Assembly (NCBI GenBank): GCA_905203765.1
Contig: CAJKXC010000054.1
Location: forward strand, 1 to 16,991
Direction: 5' to 3'
Source: an uncultured Bacteroides sp.
GTDB lineage: Bacteria > Bacteroidota > Bacteroidia > Bacteroidales > Bacteroidaceae
Length of the DNA stretch: 16,991 nucleotides
Part shown: piece by piece, positions 1 to 7,638 of the stretch
Layout: each line of letters opens with the position of its first letter
Position numbering within the stretch: the first letter of the stretch is position 1
Program-made: the position numbers and the translations under genes
Notes under the pieces: generated by a model
Databases searched by the model: none
Told to the model about the DNA's origin: nothing
What the model saw: only the letters and a program-made list of their open reading frames with translations

Positions 1-84
1 TTCCGCAAAACTGGCTTTCTCATAGTTCACGGACATAAACAACTTAAACGCAGCTATCAGTAATTCATCACGGGTAATTTTCAT
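1..84 (-). CDS. TetR/AcrR-type transcriptional regulator, N-terminal fragment (runs off left edge)
   Basis: The reading frame opens with an ATG at 84 and stays open through 28 codons to the window edge. It begins MKITRDELLIAAFKLFMS and continues VNYEKASFAE, the classic start of a TetR helix-turn-helix domain: helix 1 with an IL.AA..LF.. pattern, then the Y/F-..AS/TF-A-E/I segment leading into helix 2. The family binds DNA operators as dimers and usually represses an efflux or stress gene. The ligand-binding domain lies outside the window, so the target and inducer cannot be inferred. A weak promoter candidate lies upstream at 115-148. Partial only because of the window edge; nothing suggests it is broken. 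Confidence 0.75.
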   Translation of the reverse strand, partial: MKITRDELLIAAFKLFMSVNYEKASFAE

Positions 85-114
85 ATTATGAAGGTCTCTA
101 ATATTTTGTAACTC

Positions 115-148
115 CGAAAATACTATTTTATTAGATAACTTGCGCAAA
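115..148 (-). promoter_or_regulatory. Candidate Bacteroides-type promoter for the TetR-like gene
   Basis: On the minus strand a TATTTTCG box (115-122) differs by one base from TAnnTTTG, and TTTG (145-148) lies 22 bp upstream; the usual spacing is 19-21. The TTTG overlaps the 8-bp palindrome TTGCGCAA (140-147), a possible operator half. It overlaps the 3' end of the small ORF 131-262. Weak candidate. Confidence 0.3.
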
Positions 149-262
149 AACGGGTTGCAGATTAACGAAAATTTCAAAGTCCGTGAACGATCTTTCTATA
201 TCCGCATATTTTATTCCTTTTCTTAAACTTCCATCTACTGTAACAATATTTCCCAAAAACAT
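131..262 (-). CDS. Small hypothetical ORF, 43 aa, just behind the DUF2625 gene
   Basis: An ATG at 262 opens a 43-codon frame ending in TAA at 131. It starts 7 bp after the DUF2625 stop (270-272), a spacing typical of a co-transcribed gene. The product starts MFLGNIVTVDGSLRKG and ends FVNLQPVFAQVI; its composition looks protein-like (mixed charged and hydrophobic residues, no Cys), but I do not recognise a family. The frame is open upstream to 298, so it could also be a remnant of a longer, decayed gene. No Shine-Dalgarno site is visible. It could be a real small protein, a gene fragment, or chance. Confidence 0.3.
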   Translation of the reverse strand: MFLGNIVTVDGSLRKGIKYADIERSFTDFEIFVNLQPVFAQVI

Positions 263-269
263 ATCATCA

Positions 270-938
270 TTAAAATAATTGGTTAAACATATCTGTTGTC
301 AGTGCATAGTTTTCTTCTGTGGGCACTAATTTCTTATCGGCTTTCTCAATATCTTCGCCTTCTTTCGTCCACAAAAAAGGGAAAATAAAAAACGTTTGAT
401 TACCATCTACTTGCTCCAAATCTTCTTTCCAAGTTTTCCATTTAAAGTTTTCATAAAATTGCTGGATATTTCCATTGAACAACCAATATATGAAGTCCGA
501 GTAACCAATTTCTAAGTTTTCCCACTCCATTGTATCTGGAGCCAAGTAATAGACTTTCCCTATGTCAGTTCCTAATTTCCCTGCATTAATAGCAAAATAG
601 CCACCAATAACATCATCTGCAATAAGAAGAAATGAAGGTTGTTCCCCATACTTCTTAAAACTTTTTCCTTTATTCCATTCCATTAATCCACGATTGAGTT
701 TAGAATTTCCGGAACCTAATACCCTAATCCAGCCATAATCAAAAAGAATACCACCAGTTTCATAAATAATTGCCCCCATAGTAGAATGAGTTGTTACTTG
801 CGCATTTAAAAGTTCTTTATTGGCACGTTCTTGATCTTTAGGAAGTAGTAAATACTGGTTTTTAGCAGTACGCATCCATTCTCTAATTAAATTCCAGCCT
901 GAATCTTCTATATCAATCAGTTCTTCTAAAGTTCTCAT
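270..938 (-). CDS. DUF2625 family protein
   Basis: A 222-aa soluble protein with the DUF2625 pattern as I recall it: MRTLEELI at the N-terminus, then QVTTHSTMGAIIYETGG, LGSGNSKL, FLLIADDVIGGYFAINAG, VYYLAPDT, YSDFIYW and FPFLWTKEG near the C-terminus. No signal peptide or membrane segment is visible, so it is probably cytoplasmic. The family has no established function. The frame is open to 1007, but the promoter at 968-999 makes any start above about 960 impossible; the usable ATGs are 947 and 938. I chose 938 because MRTLEELI is the usual family N-terminus. The gene is AT-rich compared with the genes from 1822 onward (33-40% GC in sampled lines against 63-67%), suggesting an accessory, possibly acquired, gene. 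Confidence 0.85.
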   Translation of the reverse strand: MRTLEELIDIEDSGWNLIREWMRTAKNQYLLLPKDQERANKELLNAQVTTHSTMGAIIYETGGILFDYGWIRVLGSGNSKLNRGLMEWNKGKSFKKYGEQPSFLLIADDVIGGYFAINAGKLGTDIGKVYYLAPDTMEWENLEIGYSDFIYWLFNGNIQQFYENFKWKTWKEDLEQVDGNQTFFIFPFLWTKEGEDIEKADKKLVPTEENYALTTDMFNQLF

Positions 939-967
939 ATTGTTCATCTGTACATAATTATTTCTTC

Positions 968-999
968 CAAAAATACAGTTTTGTCTAATTACTTGCAAA
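968..999 (-). promoter_or_regulatory. Consensus Bacteroides promoter for the DUF2625 gene
   Basis: On the minus strand TTTG (996-999) is followed by exactly 20 bp and then TATTTTTG (968-975). This is a perfect match to the primary sigma factor promoter of Bacteroides, TTTG-N19-21-TAnnTTTG. It predicts a transcript start near 960-963, leaving roughly 15-25 nt before the 947 or 938 ATG. Confidence 0.8.
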
Positions 1000-1144
1000 G
1001 GAATCAAGTAGTTTTCCCCCTATCCCATAAAATTAGGTTCCCGGACAGCCAATACCGCAACTGCCAGTTGCAGTAGCATCTGTAAACAAAAAAACTCATA
1101 GCAATAATCCCCGAAACAATATCCCGACTTCAAAGTATAATCAC

Positions 1145-1152
1145 TACATTTG
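1145..1152 (+). promoter_or_regulatory. Candidate -7 box upstream of the 1209 gene
   Basis: TACATTTG matches TAnnTTTG and lies 56 bp before the ATG at 1209. No good TTTG is present 19-21 bp upstream, so only the -7 half is supported. The rest of 1000-1208 shows no gene I can support. Confidence 0.4.
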
Positions 1153-1208
1153 CTGATTATCAACAGTAACGTTCCCTCATAGGTAGCGTTCCGAAAAAGC
1201 AGAGCCTT

Positions 1209-1601
1209 ATGATTAAGCAAGACTATCTGATACGAATGATTCAGGAAATCGTATCTTTAATCGTTAATGCGATACTGAACAAGAAGAAAATCCGTCAGAA
1301 GGAATGGACGGAATATGACGGGCTGACACAGCAGATTTTAGGATTCCCAACCAAAGATTTGTTGAATATGAGCACACAGGAATTGATTGAAAGATATGGC
1401 AAAGACTCTGACAAAACAAGCAAAATAGAACTTGCCGCCATGAACATGTTGAAGCTATCCGAAGACATAGAAGATAATACCTTGCTGAAGTCCAAACTAC
1501 GGCAAGACGGGCTGCAACTGCTGAAATACGTACAGAAAGAAGACGGTGCCTATTCGTTGCAACGGGAATATGTGATAAAACTGCTGGAAATAAACAGATA
1601 G
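1209..1601 (+). CDS. Small hypothetical protein, DUF6483-like
   Basis: A 130-aa soluble, largely helical protein starting MIKQDYLIRMIQEIV. This N-terminus resembles the QDY.(M/I)R.I pattern that I associate with DUF6483 proteins, a family without known function. The rest has charged amphipathic stretches (LLNMSTQELIERYGKD; KIELAAMNMLKLSEDIED; LRQDGLQLLKYVQKEDG). No signal peptide, membrane helix, Cys pair or catalytic motif is visible. The ATG at 1209 has no clear Shine-Dalgarno site, normal for this phylum. A candidate -7 box lies at 1145. It is followed by the repeat array at 1657-1718 and then a separate promoter for the co-chaperone gene, so it is probably monocistronic. The coding call is good; the family name is tentative. 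Confidence 0.7.
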   Translation: MIKQDYLIRMIQEIVSLIVNAILNKKKIRQKEWTEYDGLTQQILGFPTKDLLNMSTQELIERYGKDSDKTSKIELAAMNMLKLSEDIEDNTLLKSKLRQDGLQLLKYVQKEDGAYSLQREYVIKLLEINR

Positions 1602-1656
1602 ATGACAAAGCATTCGGCCGCTTCTGCCACGGCACTTTCCAGGTACCTGCTCCGTA

Positions 1657-1718
1657 GCAAGTCCAATACAACTCCAATACAAGTCCAATGCAACTCCAAT
1701 CTATAGTATTGGACTTGC
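1657..1718. repeat. Tandem 11-bp repeats with an inverted partner
   Basis: Four back-to-back 11-bp units follow the consensus AA(G/C)TCCAAT(A/G)C: 1659-1669, 1670-1680, 1681-1691 and 1692-1702 (the last decayed at its end). The units alternate AAGTCC and AACTCC, giving a 22-bp super-period. Right after, GTATTGGACTTGC (1706-1718) is the exact reverse complement of 1657-1669 (13 bp) and also pairs over 10 bp with the third unit (1680-1689/1708-1717). The RNA could fold into alternative hairpins. No T-run follows, so it is not a typical intrinsic terminator, though it lies between two separately promoted genes. Confidence 0.8.
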
Positions 1719-1791
1719 AATGGAGATGCAATGCATCAGTAAAAGTCGAAATAAGGAGCAGCTATTTACCGCTATTCTCGCCGAAAATCTC

Positions 1792-1799
1792 TATTTTTG
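1792..1799 (+). promoter_or_regulatory. -7 box for the DjlA-like gene
   Basis: TATTTTTG is an exact TAnnTTTG match 22 bp before the ATG at 1822. It places the transcript start near 1805, which rules out the in-frame upstream ATG at 1720. A -33 TTTG is not evident at the right distance. Confidence 0.55.
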
Positions 1800-1812
1800 C
1801 AGCCTAAACATT

Positions 1813-1818
1813 AAGGAG
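1813..1818 (+). promoter_or_regulatory. Shine-Dalgarno site AAGGAG deciding the 1822 start
   Basis: AAGGAG ends three bases before the ATG at 1822, a short but usable spacing. It is one of the few clear Shine-Dalgarno sites in the window and supports 1822 as the start rather than 1720. Confidence 0.6.
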
Positions 1819-1821
1819 ATT

Positions 1822-2610
1822 ATGGGAGCAGCAAAATGGATAGGCGGCATTATAGGTTTTATGGTCAAAGGTCCGCTGGGAGCTTTGGCAGGATACGCAC
1901 TCGGTTCATTGTTCGATACCGACGATGATTCTGCGGACAGCAGACGTGGCAGTGGACAAGCGGGAGATATGCGGGATGCCGGATATGCCGGCCAGCGGAA
2001 CAGCTTCCTTTTCTCCATGTTGGTGATGACCTCGTATATCATCAAAGCAGACGGACGCATCATGCACAGCGAGATGGAGTTCGTCCGCAAGTTCCTGAGA
2101 ATAAACTTCGGAGAGGCTGCTGTCAATGAAGGACAGCAAATATTGCTCAACCTCTTTGAGCAACGCAAGCAGATGGACAAGCAGAACCCGATGGCTTTCA
2201 AGAACACCATCCGCGATTGCGGAAGGCAGATTGCCGCCAACCTGAGCTATGAAGAACGCCTGCAACTGCTGGACTTCCTGGTGAACGTAGCCAAAAGTGA
2301 CGGGCACGTATGCAGCCAAGAGATAGAAGCGCTGAAGGAAGTAGCGCTGTACATGGGGCTGTCGGTAAAAGAAGTGGAATCCATGCTCAACCTGGGCGGT
2401 CGTTCACTGGACGAAGCTTACAAAGTACTCGAAGTGTCGCCCACCGCCACCAACGACGAAGTACGCGCTGCCTACCGCCGCCTGGCGCTGAAGCACCATC
2501 CCGATAAAGTGGCTATGCTGGGAGAAGACATAAAGAAAGCCGCCGAAGAAAAATTCCAAAGCATCAATAGCGCCAAAGAGATAATTTACAAGGCAAGAGG
2601 AATAAAGTGA
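1822..2610 (+). CDS. TerB/DnaJ-domain co-chaperone, DjlA-like
   Basis: A 262-aa protein with three parts: a short glycine-rich hydrophobic N-terminus (residues 5-31, KWIGGIIGFMVKGPLGALAG and on), a TerB-like helical domain (about 61-190, with the paired acidic sites KADGRIMHSE and KSDGHVCSQEIEA), and a C-terminal J domain (about 197-258, DEAYKVLEVSPTATNDEVRAAY) carrying HPD at 226-228. This order and length match E. coli DjlA, a membrane-anchored co-chaperone that stimulates DnaK ATPase. The HPD is intact, so DnaK stimulation is expected. The hydrophobic N-terminus probably anchors it to the inner membrane with the J domain in the cytoplasm. Start chosen from the promoter at 1792 and AAGGAG at 1813. 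The frame is open further upstream but without support. Confidence 0.88.
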   Translation: MGAAKWIGGIIGFMVKGPLGALAGYALGSLFDTDDDSADSRRGSGQAGDMRDAGYAGQRNSFLFSMLVMTSYIIKADGRIMHSEMEFVRKFLRINFGEAAVNEGQQILLNLFEQRKQMDKQNPMAFKNTIRDCGRQIAANLSYEERLQLLDFLVNVAKSDGHVCSQEIEALKEVALYMGLSVKEVESMLNLGGRSLDEAYKVLEVSPTATNDEVRAAYRRLALKHHPDKVAMLGEDIKKAAEEKFQSINSAKEIIYKARGIK

Positions 2611-2653
2611 TACCATATTTATACATACCTTATACACTCTCGAATATATTTAC

Positions 2654-2661
2654 TACTTTTG
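2654..2661 (+). promoter_or_regulatory. -7 box for the tricorn protease gene
   Basis: TACTTTTG is an exact TAnnTTTG match, with a weak TTAT (2630-2633) 20 bp upstream. It implies a transcript start near 2668 and a leader of about 27 nt to the ATG at 2695. It overlaps the in-frame TTG at 2659, so that codon cannot be the start. Confidence 0.5.
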
Positions 2662-2694
2662 TCCACAGATAATAATAAGCATCAAATTATACTT

Positions 2695-5600
2695 ATGAAG
2701 AAGATTCTTGCATCCATCCTGCTCGGCTTTACCGCCATTGCCAGCTATGCATCCACTCCCTTGTGGATGCGCGACGTACAAATCTCGCCCGACGGCACAG
2801 AAATTGCATTCTGCTACAAAGGAGACATCTACAAAGTACCCGCTACGGGCGGAACTGCCACGCAACTTACGACCCAGGAATCCTACGAATGCACCCCGAC
2901 ATGGTCGCCGGACGGCAAACAGATAGCCTTTGCCAGCGACCGGTACGGCAACTTCGACATCTTCGTGATGCCTTCTAACGGTGGGGCTGCGCAGCGGTTG
3001 ACTACCAACTCGGCTGCCGAAACGCCCAGCGCATTCACCCCGGACGGCAAGTATATCTTGTTTTCCGCAGCCATCCAGGATCCGGCTACAAGCGCACTCT
3101 TCCCCGCAGCGTCCATGACCGAAGTCTACAAAGTACCTGCAACGGGCGGACGTACCGAGCAAGTATTGGGCACGCCTGCCGAGGCTATCTGCTTCGATAA
3201 ATCCGGTAAGCAATTCTTCTATCAGGACCGCAAGGGTTCTGAGAATGAATGGCGTAAGCATCACACTTCTTCCATCACCCGCGACATCTGGGTATATAAC
3301 ACTCAGACCGGCAAACACACCAATCTTACCAACCGTGGCGGCGAAGACCGCAATCCGGTATTGTCTCCCGACGGACAGACCCTCTACTTCCTGAGCGAGC
3401 GCGACGGCGGTTCGTTCAACGTATATTCTTTCCCGGTTGCCCAGCCGCAATCCGTAAAGGCTGTGACGTCTTTCAAGACCCATCCCGTACGTTTCCTCTC
3501 CATAGGCAGCAACGGAACATTGTGCTACGGATACGACGGCGAGATTTACACCCAGCAGGGCAGTGCCACTCCGCAGAAAGTCAAGATAGAGATTACCCGC
3601 GATGACCAGCCCAAGCTGGCCACTCTGGACTACTCCGACGGAGCAACCTCTGCTACCGTCTCACCCGACGGCAAGCAAGTGGCATTCATTGCACGCGGCG
3701 AAGTGTTCGTAACCTCTACAGACTATACCACTACCAAGCAGATTACACATACCCCGGCACGCGAAGCCGGTCTTTCATTTGCCCCGGACAACCGCACCCT
3801 GGCCTATGCCAGCGAGCGAAGCGGTAACTGGCAACTCTATCTTGCCAAGATAGCCCGCAAAGAAGACCCTAACTTCCCCAATGCAACCCTGATCAACGAA
3901 GAAGTGCTGCTTCCTTCATCCACCGTAGAACGTGCTTATCCCAAATTCTCGCCCGACGGTAAAGAACTAGCCTTCATCGAAGACCGCAACCGCCTGATGG
4001 TGCTCAACCTGGACACGAAGAAAGTACGTCAGATTACCGACGGCTCTACCTGGTACAGCACAGGGGGCCAGTTCGATTTTGAGTGGTCACCGGACGGAAA
4101 ATGGTTCACCCTCGAATTTGTAGGAAACAGACACGACCCATACACCGATATCGGTCTTGTCAGTGCAGCAGGCGGCAGCGAAATCGTCAACCTGACAAAC
4201 AGCGGTTACACAAGCGGTATGCCCCGGTTTGCACTTGACGGCAACGCCATTCTTTTCGCCACCGAACGTTATGGTATGCGTGCCCATGCCTCATGGGGTT
4301 CGCAAAGCGATGCCATGCTCGTATTCCTCAATCAGGATGCCTACGACAAGTACTGCCTGAGCAAAGAAGACTACGAACTGCGCAAAGAGCTGGAAAAAGA
4401 ACAGAAGAAGGACAAAGAGAAAGACGACAGCAAGACAAAAGACAAGAAGAAAGACAATAAAGAAAGCGATGCCCAGGAAGAAAAAGTAAAAGACATCGTA
4501 GTAGAACTGAAAAACATCGAGGACCGCATTGTGCGCCTTACCCCGAATTCTTCGGATATGGGTAGCATCATCATCTCCAAAGATGGCGAAGCGCTCTACT
4601 ACCTGGCCGCTTTTGAAGGCGGATACGACCTCTGGAAGATGGACTTGCGCAAGAAGGATACCAAGCTGCTCCACAAGATGGATGCCGGATGGGCAGACAT
4701 GGAAATGGACAAGGAAGGCAAAAACATCTTCTTGCTGGGTGGACGCAACATGCAGAAGATGGACACTTCTTCGGATGCCCTGAAACCTATCTCCTTCCGT
4801 GCCAGTGTGAAAATGGACCTGGCAGCCGAACGCGAATATATGTTCGACCACGTGTACAAGCAGGAGCAAAAGCGCTTCTACAACACCAATATGCACGGTG
4901 TGGACTGGGATGCCATGACAGCAGCCTACCGCAAGTTCCTGCCGCACATCGACAATAATTACGACTTTGCCGAACTGCTGAGCGAATGGTTGGGCGAATT
5001 GAACGTGTCGCACACCGGCGGCCGCTTCTACCCGAAAGGACAAAGCGAACCGACCGCCAGCCTGGGATTGCTCTTCGACTGGAACTATCAGGATAAGGGC
5101 ATGCTCATTGCAGAAGTGATAGAGAAAGGCCCCTTCGACAATGCCAACACGAAGGTGAAAGCCGGCATGGTAATTGAAAAGATTGACGGCACGGAGATTA
5201 CGCCCGAAATGGACTACTACATGCTGCTCAACAATAAAGCCAAGAAGAAAACCCTTGTCTCACTGTACAACCCGCAGACTAAGGAACGCTGGGAAGAGGT
5301 AACCATCCCCATCAGCAACGGTGCGCTCAGCGACCTGCTCTACGCCCGCTGGGTGAAGCAACGCGCAGCCGACGTAGACAGATGGTCAAACGGACGACTG
5401 GGCTACGTGCACATCGAGTCAATGGGTGACGATAGTTTCCGCTCCGTTTACTCTGACATCCTGGGCAAATATAATAACCGCGAAGGTATCGTCATCGATA
5501 CGCGCTTCAACGGTGGCGGACGCCTGCACGAGGATATAGAAGTGCTGTTCAGCGGCAAAAAGTACTTCACGCAAGTGGTTCGCGGACGCGAGGCCTGCGA

Positions 5601-5943
5601 TATGCCCAGCCGCCGCTGGAACAAGCCGTCCATTATGCTGACGTGTGAGGCCAACTACTCCAATGCGCACGGCACACCGTGGGTATACAGCCATCAGAAG
5701 TTGGGTAAGCTGGTAGGTATGCCGGTTCCGGGCACCATGACCAGCGTGTCTTGGGAACGTCTGCAAGATACTTCGCTGGTATTCGGTATTCCCGTAGTAG
5801 GTTATCGTTTGCCGGACGGCAGTTATCTGGAGAACACACAGCTGGAACCGGACATCAAAGTTGCCAACTCGCCCGAAACGATTGTGAAAGGTGAAGATAC
5901 CCAGTTGAAAACGGCTGTAGAAGAATTGCTTAAAAACTTATAA
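2695..5943 (+). CDS. Secreted tricorn-type serine protease (peptidase S41)
   Basis: A 1082-aa protein. It opens with a Sec signal peptide (MKKILASILLGFTAIASYAS), so it acts in the periplasm. Residues about 21-545 are beta-propeller repeats with recurring (S/P)PDG(K/T) and D-I/L-(Y/F) strands. A Lys/Asp/Glu-rich linker spans about 557-602. Then come the tricorn C1 region, a PDZ-like domain (about 790-862) and the S41 catalytic core. By comparison with archaeal tricorn, the catalytic residues look intact: Ser772-His773 (NVSHTGG), oxyanion-hole glycine in FNGGG (938-942), nucleophile Ser989 in EANYSNAH, and Glu1046 in YLENTQLEPD. Tricorn degrades peptides to very short products. It may share a transcript with the exchanger 16 bp downstream. 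Length is close to the family norm of about 1070. Confidence 0.93.
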   Translation: MKKILASILLGFTAIASYASTPLWMRDVQISPDGTEIAFCYKGDIYKVPATGGTATQLTTQESYECTPTWSPDGKQIAFASDRYGNFDIFVMPSNGGAAQRLTTNSAAETPSAFTPDGKYILFSAAIQDPATSALFPAASMTEVYKVPATGGRTEQVLGTPAEAICFDKSGKQFFYQDRKGSENEWRKHHTSSITRDIWVYNTQTGKHTNLTNRGGEDRNPVLSPDGQTLYFLSERDGGSFNVYSFPVAQPQSVKAVTSFKTHPVRFLSIGSNGTLCYGYDGEIYTQQGSATPQKVKIEITRDDQPKLATLDYSDGATSATVSPDGKQVAFIARGEVFVTSTDYTTTKQITHTPAREAGLSFAPDNRTLAYASERSGNWQLYLAKIARKEDPNFPNATLINEEVLLPSSTVERAYPKFSPDGKELAFIEDRNRLMVLNLDTKKVRQITDGSTWYSTGGQFDFEWSPDGKWFTLEFVGNRHDPYTDIGLVSAAGGSEIVNLTNSGYTSGMPRFALDGNAILFATERYGMRAHASWGSQSDAMLVFLNQDAYDKYCLSKEDYELRKELEKEQKKDKEKDDSKTKDKKKDNKESDAQEEKVKDIVVELKNIEDRIVRLTPNSSDMGSIIISKDGEALYYLAAFEGGYDLWKMDLRKKDTKLLHKMDAGWADMEMDKEGKNIFLLGGRNMQKMDTSSDALKPISFRASVKMDLAAEREYMFDHVYKQEQKRFYNTNMHGVDWDAMTAAYRKFLPHIDNNYDFAELLSEWLGELNVSHTGGRFYPKGQSEPTASLGLLFDWNYQDKGMLIAEVIEKGPFDNANTKVKAGMVIEKIDGTEITPEMDYYMLLNNKAKKKTLVSLYNPQTKERWEEVTIPISNGALSDLLYARWVKQRAADVDRWSNGRLGYVHIESMGDDSFRSVYSDILGKYNNREGIVIDTRFNGGGRLHEDIEVLFSGKKYFTQVVRGREACDMPSRRWNKPSIMLTCEANYSNAHGTPWVYSHQKLGKLVGMPVPGTMTSVSWERLQDTSLVFGIPVVGYRLPDGSYLENTQLEPDIKVANSPETIVKGEDTQLKTAVEELLKNL

Positions 5944-5959
5944 CCCCCTTAACTTAATT

Positions 5960-7558
5960 ATGTTTGCCGATTTATTACAATCCTCTTATTTCGCACTCTT
6001 CCTCATTGTAGCCCTGGGGTTTATGCTGGGAAGAATCAAAATTAAAGGACTCTCGCTCGATGTTTCCGCAGTTATCTTCATCGCCCTTTTGTTCGGACAC
6101 TTCGGCGTGGTTATCCCTAAGGAGTTAGGAAACTTCGGATTGGTGCTGTTTATCTTCACCATCGGTATACAGGCCGGTCCCGGATTCTTCGACTCGTTTC
6201 GGAGCAAGGGCAAGACGCTGATCATCATCACGATGCTCATTATCTGCTCTGCCGCACTGACTGCCGTCGGACTAAAATATGCTTTCGATATAGATACCCC
6301 CAGTGTCGTGGGGTTGATAGCCGGTGCACTGACCAGTACGCCGGGACTTGCTGTGGCTATCGACAGTACCCACTCTCCGCTGGCATCCATCGCTTACGGT
6401 ATCGCCTATCCCTTCGGGGTCATCGGTGTTATCCTCTTTGTCAAGCTATTGCCCCGCATCATGCACATCGACCTCGACAAGGAAGCCCGCCGCCTGGAGA
6501 AAGAACGCCGCAGCCAGTTCCCCGAACTGAGCACTTGCATCTTTCGCGTGACGAACGCTGCTGTTTGTGGGCGCAGCCTGATGCAGATCAATGCACGTGC
6601 CATGACAGGAGCAGTCATCTCCCGACATAAACACGGCGAGCTGATTTCTATTCCCACAGCGCAGACCGTGCTCCACAAGGACGACTATATACAAGCCGTG
6701 GGTAGCGAGGACTCCCTGAACCAGCTTGCCGTACTGGTGGGCGAACGTGAAGAGGGCGAACTGCCCTTGGTAGACACGCAGGAAATAGAATCTCTGCTGC
6801 TGACCAAGAAAGACATGATAAACAAGCAGTTGGGCGAACTCAACCTGATGAAGAACTTCGGCTGTACCGTGACCCGCGTCCGCCGAAGCGGTATTGATTT
6901 ATCTCCCTCGCCCGACCTTGCCCTGAAGTTTGGTGACAAGCTGATGGTAGTAGGCGAAAAGGACGGCATCAAAGGGGTAGCCCGTCTGTTGGGCAACAAT
7001 GCCAAGCAACTGTCAGACACAGATTTCTTCCCTATTGCCATGGGTATTGTACTGGGAGTGCTGTTCGGCAAGCTGAACATATCGTTCTCCGATACACTGT
7101 CGTTCTCTCCGGGACTGACGGGCGGCATTCTGATGGTGGCGCTCTTCCTTAGTGCCGTGGGCAAGACGGGACCTATCATCTGGTCTATGTCCGGCTCTGC
7201 CAATCATCTGTTGCGGCAACTGGGTCTGCTGTTATTCCTGGCGGAAGTCGGTACATCGGCAGGTACAAACCTGGTGGCTACTTTCCAGGAAAGCGGATGG
7301 CTGTTGTTCGGGGTAGGTGCAGCAATTACCTTAGTGCCTATGCTGGTGGCTGCCCTTGTGGGTCTGCTTGTGTTCAAAATAAGCATCCTCGATTTGCTGG
7401 GTACCATCACCGGCGGTATGACCAGTACACCGGGACTTGCTGCTGCCGACTCTATGACGGACAGCAACATTCCAAGCGTAGCTTATGCAACGGTTTATCC
7501 TATTGCAATGGTGTTCCTGATTCTGTTTATCCAGATCATTGCGAGCGCAGTCTATTAA
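5960..7558 (+). CDS. YidE/AspT-type putative membrane exchanger with two RCK_C domains
   Basis: A 532-aa inner-membrane protein with two homologous membrane halves (about 1-168 and 355-530) flanking a cytoplasmic pair of RCK_C (TrkA-C) domains (about 190-262 and 283-346). Each half carries the same signature: TSTPGLA at 125-131 and 488-494, followed by an (I/V)AY..(A/V)YP segment. This is the layout of the aspartate:alanine exchanger family (AspT; E. coli YidE and YbjL). The substrate here is unknown; family members exchange amino acids or dicarboxylates. The RCK_C pair suggests gating by a small ligand. It starts 16 bp after the tricorn stop with no visible promoter between, so it is probably co-transcribed. 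It ends at the strong terminator at 7645-7735. Confidence 0.9.
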   Translation: MFADLLQSSYFALFLIVALGFMLGRIKIKGLSLDVSAVIFIALLFGHFGVVIPKELGNFGLVLFIFTIGIQAGPGFFDSFRSKGKTLIIITMLIICSAALTAVGLKYAFDIDTPSVVGLIAGALTSTPGLAVAIDSTHSPLASIAYGIAYPFGVIGVILFVKLLPRIMHIDLDKEARRLEKERRSQFPELSTCIFRVTNAAVCGRSLMQINARAMTGAVISRHKHGELISIPTAQTVLHKDDYIQAVGSEDSLNQLAVLVGEREEGELPLVDTQEIESLLLTKKDMINKQLGELNLMKNFGCTVTRVRRSGIDLSPSPDLALKFGDKLMVVGEKDGIKGVARLLGNNAKQLSDTDFFPIAMGIVLGVLFGKLNISFSDTLSFSPGLTGGILMVALFLSAVGKTGPIIWSMSGSANHLLRQLGLLLFLAEVGTSAGTNLVATFQESGWLLFGVGAAITLVPMLVAALVGLLVFKISILDLLGTITGGMTSTPGLAAADSMTDSNIPSVAYATVYPIAMVFLILFIQIIASAVY

Positions 7559-7638
7559 GAATTTGTATGAAAAAAGTAATTATCCGATAAGCATTTATAA
7601 TCTCCGCTGAGACACCTTCTGAGAGGGGGCATGATTTT

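Noticed and set aside
25..188. 10-bp inverted pair GTTCACGGAC (25-34) and GTCCGTGAAC (179-188)
   Set aside because: The arms are 144 bp apart and both lie inside candidate reading frames; chance is a sufficient explanation.
1020..1220. 66-codon minus-strand frame in the gap before the 1209 gene
   Set aside because: Cys/Tyr/Leu-rich translation with no family pattern and no promoter or ribosome site; the gap also holds the plus-strand -7 box.
1720..1821. Upstream ATG extending the DjlA-like protein by 34 residues
   Set aside because: A TAnnTTTG box at 1792 and AAGGAG at 1813 place both transcript and translation starts downstream of it.
2659..2694. TTG start giving a 12-residue longer tricorn protein
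   Set aside because: It lies inside the -7 box and would bury the clear signal peptide that starts at 2695.
2653..3483. 276-codon minus-strand frame opposite the tricorn gene
   Set aside because: It has no recognisable domain and lies wholly opposite a well-supported protease; the translation is a shadow of a GC-rich gene.
4291..5043. 250-codon minus-strand frame with a hydrophobic FF/VF-rich stretch
   Set aside because: The apparent membrane stretch is the reverse of the Lys/Asp/Glu-coding linker of the tricorn gene.
7567..7590. Seven-residue ORF MKKVIIR after the exchanger gene
   Set aside because: It precedes no plus-strand gene, so a leader-peptide role is not possible here.
7605..7635. 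CTGAGA occurring twice, resembling a TPP riboswitch piece
   Set aside because: The rest of the TPP consensus is missing, and it lies downstream of a gene rather than before a thiamine gene.
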